DNA from: DASQMT01 sp963827335
GTDB taxonomy: Bacteria; Actinomycetota; Thermoleophilia; Solirubrobacterales; Solirubrobacteraceae
Reading direction: 5' to 3'
DNA: 64,000 nucleotides
Assembly (NCBI GenBank): GCA_963827335.1
Contig: CAWHAP010000010.1
Span: forward strand, 248,001-312,000
Shown piece by piece: positions 57,861 to 64,000 of the stretch. Both the position numbers and the translations under genes were made by a program. The stretch's first letter is position 1. Each line of letters starts with the position of its first letter. The notes below the pieces were generated by a model. It searched no databases, was not told the DNA's origin, and was given only the letters and a program-made list of their open reading frames with translations.

Positions 57861-58778
57861 GTGGAGCCAGCCCGCAACGTCGAGCTCAAGGCCGTGGACC
57901 CGGATCCCGCCCGCACACTCGAGCGCGCGCTCGCCGCCGGGGCCGAGGACCGCGGCCTCCTGCACCAGCGCGACACCTACTTCGCCGTGTCCGCGGGCCG
58001 GCTGAAGCTGCGCGAGGAGGAGCCCGGCGGGGCGACGCTGATCGCCTACGAGCGGCCCGACGACGCCGCCGAGCGGGTCTCGAGCTACCGGCTCGTGCCC
58101 GTGCCCGACCCCGGCGCGCTGCGCGCGGCCCTGTCCGCGGCGAGCGGCGTGCGCGCCGAGGTGGTCAAGCGGCGCCGGCTGCTGCTGTGGGAGACCGTCC
58201 GCATCCACCTCGACGAGGTCGAGGGCCTCGGGACGTTCCTCGAGCTCGAGGCGGTCGCCGACGCGGGCTCCGACCTGACGCGCGAGCGGCGCCAGATCGC
58301 GGAGCTGCGCACGGTGCTGGAGATCCGCGACGAGGCGCTGCGCGAGGGCTCCTACGCCGATGCGGTCCCCATGGGCGCGACGCCCGATCCCGAGCTGGTC
58401 GCGCTGGCGCGCGAGGCCGCCGGCCGCGCCTACGCGCCCTACTCCCACTTCCCCGTCGGGGCCGCGCTCCGCACGACCGACGGCCGCCGCTACGCCGGCG
58501 CGAACGTCGAGAACGCCGCCTATCCGCAGGGGCAGTGCGCGGAGGCGTCGGCGATCGGCGCGCTCGTGGCCGGCGGCGGCGGGCGCGTCGCCGAGGTCGT
58601 CGTCGCCGCCCCCAGCCGCGAGCTGTGCACGCCGTGCGGCGGCTGCCGCCAGCGCCTGCGCGAGTTCACGAGCGACGACGCCCCGATCCACCTCGTCGAC
58701 CTCGAACGCGTGCGCCGCACGACCTCGCTGGGCGAGCTGCTGCCGCTCTCCTTCGGCCCGGAGCACCTCGCGGCGTGA
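57861..58778 (+). CDS. CYTH (triphosphate tunnel) - cytidine deaminase fusion protein
   Basis: Two domains in one 305-residue frame. The N-terminal half (about 1-165) is CYTH-like: RNVELKAVDPDP (ELK strand), HQRDTYFAVSAGRLKLREEE, TLIAYERPDDAAERVSSY and RIHLDEVEGLGTFLELEAVA. The C-terminal half (about 175-305) is cytidine deaminase: AREAAGRAYAPYSHFPVGAA, NVENAAYPQGQCAEASAIG (zinc Cys and catalytic Glu, about residues 226-229) and CTPCGGCRQRLREF (zinc Cys pair). Cytidine deaminase is usually a 130-residue stand-alone protein. The fusion opens the nucleoside operon and overlaps the phosphorylase gene by 4 nt. The CYTH half might hydrolyse a triphosphate; that is inference. Confidence 0.88.
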   Translation: MEPARNVELKAVDPDPARTLERALAAGAEDRGLLHQRDTYFAVSAGRLKLREEEPGGATLIAYERPDDAAERVSSYRLVPVPDPGALRAALSAASGVRAEVVKRRRLLLWETVRIHLDEVEGLGTFLELEAVADAGSDLTRERRQIAELRTVLEIRDEALREGSYADAVPMGATPDPELVALAREAAGRAYAPYSHFPVGAALRTTDGRRYAGANVENAAYPQGQCAEASAIGALVAGGGGRVAEVVVAAPSRELCTPCGGCRQRLREFTSDDAPIHLVDLERVRRTTSLGELLPLSFGPEHLAA

Positions 58779-59581
58779 GCGGGGCGGCCGACGTCATCGC
58801 GGGCCGCTCGCGCGGCTTCTCGCCGCGGCTCGGCCTGATGCTGGGGTCGGGCCTGGGCGAGCTGGCCGACCGCCTCGAGGACCGCGTCGAGATCCCGTAC
58901 GGCGAGCTGCCCGGCTTCCACGCGGGCGGCCTCGCCGGCCACGCCGGCGCGCTCGTCCTCGGCGAGCTGTCCGGGACGCCCGTGGCCATCTTCTCCGGCC
59001 GCTGGCACGTCTACGAGGGGATCGCGGGCGACGCCATCACCACGCCGATCCGCACGCTCAAGGCGCTCGGCGCCGACACGCTCGTGCTCACGAACGCCGC
59101 CGGCTCGCTGCGTCCCGAGGCCGGGCCGGGCAGCCTCGTGTGCCTCAGCGACCACATCAACCTGATGGGCTTCAACCCGCTGGTCGGGCCGAACGACGAG
59201 GCCGCCGGGCCGCGCTTCCCCAGCCTCCGCGACGCCTACGACCCGGAGCTGCGCGCGCGCCTGCACGCCGCGGCCGACGCGCTGGGCACCCCGCTCCACG
59301 ACGGCGTCTACCTCGCCGTCTCCGGTCCCGCGTTCGAGACCCCGGCCGAGATCCGCGCGTTCCGCACGCTCGGCGCCGACCTCGTCGGCATGAGCACGGT
59401 GCCCGAGGTGATCGCCGCCCGCCACGCCGGCCTGCGCGTGGCGGCCGTCTCCGCGGTGACGAACCTCGCCGAGGGCATGGGCGGCGAGGAGCTCAGCCAT
59501 GAGCAGACGCTGCGCGTGGCCAAGGAGGGCGCCGCGCGCCTCGGCCCGCTGATCGAGCGCTTTGCGGAGGATCTCGAATGA
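58775..59581 (+). CDS. punA: Purine nucleoside phosphorylase
   Basis: Cleaves purine nucleosides with phosphate. The 268 residues include LMLGSGLGELADRLEDRV, PGFHAGGLAGHAGALVLGEL, FSGRWHVYEGIAGDAITTPI (with the HxYEG motif), LTNAAGSLRPEAGPGSLVCL and VGMSTVPEVIAARHAGLRVA. GTG 58775 overlaps the deaminase fusion. A 46-nt gap with GAGGAG leads to the next gene. Confidence 0.94.
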   Translation: MSGAADVIAGRSRGFSPRLGLMLGSGLGELADRLEDRVEIPYGELPGFHAGGLAGHAGALVLGELSGTPVAIFSGRWHVYEGIAGDAITTPIRTLKALGADTLVLTNAAGSLRPEAGPGSLVCLSDHINLMGFNPLVGPNDEAAGPRFPSLRDAYDPELRARLHAAADALGTPLHDGVYLAVSGPAFETPAEIRAFRTLGADLVGMSTVPEVIAARHAGLRVAAVSAVTNLAEGMGGEELSHEQTLRVAKEGAARLGPLIERFAEDLE

Positions 59582-59627
59582 CGTGGATCGCTTCCCGACT
59601 TCGTCGGCGATCCCGAGGAGAACGAAG

Positions 59628-60931
<1,304 letters not shown>

Positions 60932-60935
<4 letters not shown>

Positions 60936-61906
60936 CCGTCCCGCTCGCGGAGCTGCACGTCCACCTCGAGGCGACCGCGTCGCCCGACCTGATCCGCCGG
61001 CTCGGGCGGCGCAACGGCATCGAGATCCCGCCGGACACGCTCGAGGGCGACCGCTACGTGTGGAGCGGGTTCATCGACTTCCTGGCGACGTTCGACCGCG
61101 CGGTGACCGTGATCCGCACCGCCGAGGACTACTGCGACATCACGTTCGAGTACCTGCGGGCGTGCGCCGCCGAGGGCGCCGTCTACGTCGAGGTCACGGT
61201 GTCGCCCGACCATGCCGACCAGGCCGGCCTGCCGTACGCGGACATGCTGGCGGGCGTCAGCCAGGGGATCGACGACGCGCGCGACAGGAGCGGCATCGAG
61301 AGCCGCATCCTGGTGACCGCGGTGCGCAACTTCGGGACCGAGCGGGCCGAGTGGGTGGCCGGGATCGCGACGGCCGATCCGCATCCCTACGTGACGGGCT
61401 TCGGCCTCGCCGGCGACGAGGCCGGGTTCCCGCCCGAGCCGTTCGCGCGCGCCTACGAGATCGCGGCCGCCGGCGGTCTGGGGCTCGCGTGCCATGCCGG
61501 CGAGTGGGCCGGCCCGGAGTCCGTGCGCGGCGCCCTCGCGCTGCCCGGTCCGGTCACGCGCCTGGGCCACGGGGTGCGCGCGGCGGAGGACCCCGAGCTG
61601 GTGCGCGAGCTCGCCGACCGCGGCACGGTGCTCGAGGTCTGCCCGACGTCGAACGTGGTCCTCGGCGCGTATCCCGACTACGCCTCGCACCCGTTCCCCG
61701 TGCTGCGCGACGCGGGGGTGCGCGTCACCCTGGGCTCGGACGACCCGCCCTACTGGCAGGCCACGATCGGGGGCGAGTACGACGTCGCCCGCCGCGCGTG
61801 GGGACTGGACGACGACGCCCTCCGCGGCGTCACCCGGACCGCGATCGAGGCGGCGTTCGCACCCGAGGCGCTCCGATCGGCGCTCTTAGCGCGAATTCAG
61901 CAATGA
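60932..61906 (+). CDS. Adenosine/adenine deaminase
   Basis: The 324-residue metal-dependent deaminase has ELHVHLEATASPDLI (HxHLE, zinc site), GLACHAGEWAGPESV (catalytic region), TRLGHGVRAAEDPEL and TLGSDDPPYWQATIGGEYDV (zinc Asp). The SDDPPYW form is closer to the adenine-deaminase/ADGF-like branch than to the TDDP of E. coli Add, so the base or the nucleoside could be used. ATG 60932 overlaps the previous stop by 4 nt. Confidence 0.88.
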
Positions 61907-61924
61907 GCCGCCGTCCGTTCCATT

Positions 61925-61930
61925 AGGCTG
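61925..61930 (+). promoter_or_regulatory. -10-like box (TAGGCT) upstream of the BMP lipoprotein gene
   Basis: TAGGCT would start a transcript with a leader of about 43 nt; GGGGGATGG before GTG 61980 is a clear ribosome-binding site. This transporter unit can thus be expressed separately from the salvage genes. Confidence 0.35.
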
Positions 61931-61979
61931 ACGCGCCTGGAGCGGGGTGCAAAATCGAGTAAATGGGGGATGGATTCCG

Positions 61980-63032
61980 GTGAATTCAAAGCTTCTGCGC
62001 ATGTTCCTGATCGCGCTGTGCGCGCTCTGCATGGGGACGGTGGCGGCGTGCGGTGACGACGAGGAGCCGAGCTCGGGCTCGGACGACGCTGCGGCGACCG
62101 CCGAGCCGGCGAAGAAGATCAAGGTCGGCATGGTCACCGACATCGGCGGCCTCAACGACCGCTCGTTCAACCAGTCGGCCTACGAGGGCCTCAAGCGGGC
62201 CGAGTCCGAGCTGGGGATCGAGATCCGCGCGGTCACGTCGAAGTCCAACGCGGACTACGTGCCGAACCTGACGTCGCTCGCCCGCCAGAAGTTCGACCTC
62301 GTGATCGCGGTCGGCTTCCTGATGGCCGAGGCCACGGAGAAGGTCGCGGGCGCGTTCCCGGAGACGAACTTCGCGATCATCGACTCGTCGCAGGCGGCGA
62401 TGAAGTCCAAGCCGAAGAACGTCGAGGGCATTCTCTTCAAGGAGAACGAGGCGGGCTACCTGGTCGGCTACATGGCCGGCCTGTACGCGAAGGACGCGGG
62501 CGGCGACCAGGTCGTGTCGAGCGTCGGGGGCCTGAAGATCCCGCCGGTGGACGCCTACATCGCCGGCTTCCAGAAGGGCGCGAAGGACGCGAACCCGGAC
62601 ATCAAGACGCTGAACGCGTACTCGGAGGACTTCGTCGACCAGGCGAAGTGCAAGGAGCTCGCCCTCAACCAGATCGCCGAGGGCTCGCAGGTCGTGTTCC
62701 AGGTCGCCGGCCAGTGCGGCCTCGGCGCGCTCGACGCGGCGAAGGAGAAGAGCAAGCAGGGCATCGGCGTCGACGCCGACCAGGCCTACCTGGGCGACTA
62801 CGTCATGACCTCCGCGCTCAAGAACATCGACGCGGCGGTGTTCGCCACCGTCCAGGAGGTCCAGGACGACGCGTTCAAGGCCGGCACGGACAACGTGTTC
62901 GACGTCGCCTCCGGCGGCGTGGGCTACGGCAAGACGAACGCCGAGGGCAAGAAGTACGCCGAGCAGGTCGACGCGCAGCAGGAGAAGATCAAGTCCGGCG
63001 AGCTGGCCGACATCCCGGCCGAGGTGCCGTGA
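61980..63032 (+). CDS. BMP-family nucleoside-binding lipoprotein
   Basis: The 350-residue exported protein has a lipoprotein signal: basic start, hydrophobic core and lipobox TVAAC with Cys24. The mature part matches BMP/PnrA-like binding proteins: KKIKVGMVTDIGGLNDRSFN, LVIAVGFLMAEATEKVAGAF, KENEAGYLVGYMAGLYAKDA, VSSVGGLKIPPVDAYIAGFQ. PnrA-type proteins bind purine nucleosides, which suits the salvage genes before it. GTG 61980 is preferred to the GTG/ATG 33 nt earlier because of the GGGGGATGG site. Confidence 0.92.
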   Translation: MNSKLLRMFLIALCALCMGTVAACGDDEEPSSGSDDAAATAEPAKKIKVGMVTDIGGLNDRSFNQSAYEGLKRAESELGIEIRAVTSKSNADYVPNLTSLARQKFDLVIAVGFLMAEATEKVAGAFPETNFAIIDSSQAAMKSKPKNVEGILFKENEAGYLVGYMAGLYAKDAGGDQVVSSVGGLKIPPVDAYIAGFQKGAKDANPDIKTLNAYSEDFVDQAKCKELALNQIAEGSQVVFQVAGQCGLGALDAAKEKSKQGIGVDADQAYLGDYVMTSALKNIDAAVFATVQEVQDDAFKAGTDNVFDVASGGVGYGKTNAEGKKYAEQVDAQQEKIKSGELADIPAEVP

Positions 63033-63033
63033 C

Positions 63034-64000
63034 CTGACCGATCACAGCACCCCGCTCGCCCTCGAGCTGAAGGGCGTCACCAAGCGCTTCGGCGCGCTCA
63101 CCGCCAACGACGCGGTCGACTTCGACCTCCGTCGCGGTGAGGTGCACGCCCTGCTCGGGGAGAACGGCGCGGGGAAATCCACGCTCATGAACGTCCTCTA
63201 CGGGCTGCTGCAGCCCGACGAGGGCGAGATCCTCCTTCGCGGCGAGCCGGTGCGCATCGGCTCGCCGCGCGAGGCGATCGGGCTGCGCATCGGCATGGTG
63301 CACCAGCACTTCATGCTCATCCCGGTCATGACGGTGGCCGAGAACGTGGTGCTCGCGTCCGAGCCCCGCAAGGGCGTGATGCTCGACCGCGACGCCGCCG
63401 AGGAGCGGGTGCGCGACCTGTCGAAGCGCTTCGGCCTCGTCGTCGACCCGCGGGCGCTCGTGGAGGACATCGGCGTCGGCCAGCAGCAGCGCGTGGAGAT
63501 CCTGCGCGTCCTGCACCGGGGCGCCGAGGTGCTGATCCTCGACGAGCCGACCGCGGTCCTCACGGCGCAGGAGACCGCGGAGCTCTTCAAGGTCCTGCGC
63601 GCGCTCACCGCCGAGGGCGTCTCGGTCATCTTCATCTCCCACAAGCTGCGCGAGGTGCTCGAGATCGCCGACCGCGTCACCGTCCTGCGGCGCGGCAGGA
63701 AGATCGACACCGTCAGCACCGAGGGGGCGACCGAGGCGAGCCTGGCGAAGCTGATGGTCGGCCGCGACGTCCTCTTCCGCGTGGAGAAGGAGGCGGCCAC
63801 GCCGCAGGATCCGATCCTCGAGGTCGACGGCCTCGAGGCCGAGGACGAGCGCGGCGTGCCCGTCCTGCGAGGGCTGTCGCTCCAGGTCCGCGCAGGGGAG
63901 ATCGTCGGCGTCGCGGGCGTCGACGGCAACGGCCAGTCCGAGCTGGTGGAGGCGATCACCGGCCTGCGCGTGCCGCGCGCCGGCCACGTCCGCGTGGGCG
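63034..64000 (+). CDS. Nucleoside ABC transporter ATP-binding protein (3' end outside window)
   Basis: A duplicated sugar/nucleoside-type ATPase. The first half has LLGENGAGKSTLMNVLYGLL (Walker A), VHQHFMLIPVMTVAENVVL, IGVGQQQRVEILRVL (signature variant) and LILDEPTAVLTAQE (Walker B); the second half starts with LQVRAGEIVGVAGVDGNGQS, the degenerate P-loop of YufO/RbsA-type ATPases. No ATG, GTG or TTG exists in frame before the conserved start; CTG 63034, one base after the BMP stop, is the first candidate. Permease genes are expected beyond the window. Confidence 0.9.
   Translation, partial: MTDHSTPLALELKGVTKRFGALTANDAVDFDLRRGEVHALLGENGAGKSTLMNVLYGLLQPDEGEILLRGEPVRIGSPREAIGLRIGMVHQHFMLIPVMTVAENVVLASEPRKGVMLDRDAAEERVRDLSKRFGLVVDPRALVEDIGVGQQQRVEILRVLHRGAEVLILDEPTAVLTAQETAELFKVLRALTAEGVSVIFISHKLREVLEIADRVTVLRRGRKIDTVSTEGATEASLAKLMVGRDVLFRVEKEAATPQDPILEVDGLEAEDERGVPVLRGLSLQVRAGEIVGVAGVDGNGQSELVEAITGLRVPRAGHVRVG

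Overview
The window is about 64 kb of very GC-rich DNA packed with short-spaced housekeeping genes, many starting with GTG or TTG and overlapping the previous stop by 4 nt. Gene content and order (coaD next to a SepIVA-like coiled-coil gene, yceD-rpmF-plsX-acpP-rnc-smc, ftsY, rpmB-fakA-recG-rsmD-coaD, priA-def-fmt) point to a deep-branching actinobacterium. My best guess is the Thermoleophilia/Solirubrobacterales side; that is inference, because no rRNA is present.

Layout. 1-4128: end of priA, then def and a fmt gene that runs on into a HEAT-repeat-like domain. 4130-5927 (minus): a membrane-anchored, TSP3-type calcium-binding repeat protein split by a frameshift. 6056-8324: rsmB, a zinc-ribbon protein and rpe. 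8379-11139: a receiver-only response regulator, a membrane histidine kinase and a LuxR-type regulator. 11220-14510: a MacB/FtsX-type ABC pair. 14532-16332: an oxidoreductase, a cupin and a STAS protein. 16345-24235: an envelope glycan locus (GT2 glycosyltransferase, methyltransferase and flippase-like protein on minus; three polytopic GT-C-like proteins on plus). 24265-27702: the riboflavin operon ribD-ribE-ribBA-ribH. 27837-28962: a multiply frameshifted gene and a stand-alone rpsD. 29019-31395: a methyltransferase and a Ser/Thr kinase. 31444-36929: rpmB, fakA-like, recG, rsmD, coaD and sepIVA-like. 37075-39122: a NatA/NatB-type ABC exporter. 39123-39549: a gene-free stretch full of direct repeats and large palindromes. 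39550-44287: a coiled-coil nuclease-like protein, acylphosphatase, macro-domain protein with an unknown partner, and an acyl-CoA ligase. 44309-53529: yceD, rpmF, plsX, acpP, rnc, smc, pcm, a hotdog protein and ftsY. 53526-57850: DUF3224, VOC, AraC, upp, a CGNR regulator and an MFS exporter. 57861-64000: a nucleoside salvage and uptake operon (CYTH-cytidine deaminase fusion, purine nucleoside phosphorylase, pyrimidine nucleoside phosphorylase, adenosine/adenine deaminase, BMP lipoprotein, ABC ATPase cut by the window end).

The genes form functional blocks: translation start and formyl-Met handling (def, fmt), riboflavin synthesis, CoA/phospholipid/ACP supply (coaD, plsX, acpP, fakA, acyl-CoA ligase), chromosome and membrane-targeting functions (smc, ftsY, recG, priA), and import plus breakdown of nucleosides.

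The less ordinary features are two apparent domain fusions (Fmt-HEAT and CYTH-cytidine deaminase), an RNase III with two substituted metal-ligand positions and no standard start codon, ribosomal protein L32 ending in a His-Asp repeat, the repeat/palindrome island at 39157-39498, and a recurrent TAnnnT box 6-15 nt before start codons that suggests widespread leaderless or near-leaderless mRNAs, including divergent pairs whose -10 boxes share one TA step. No tRNA, rRNA, CRISPR array, insertion sequence or prophage was seen.
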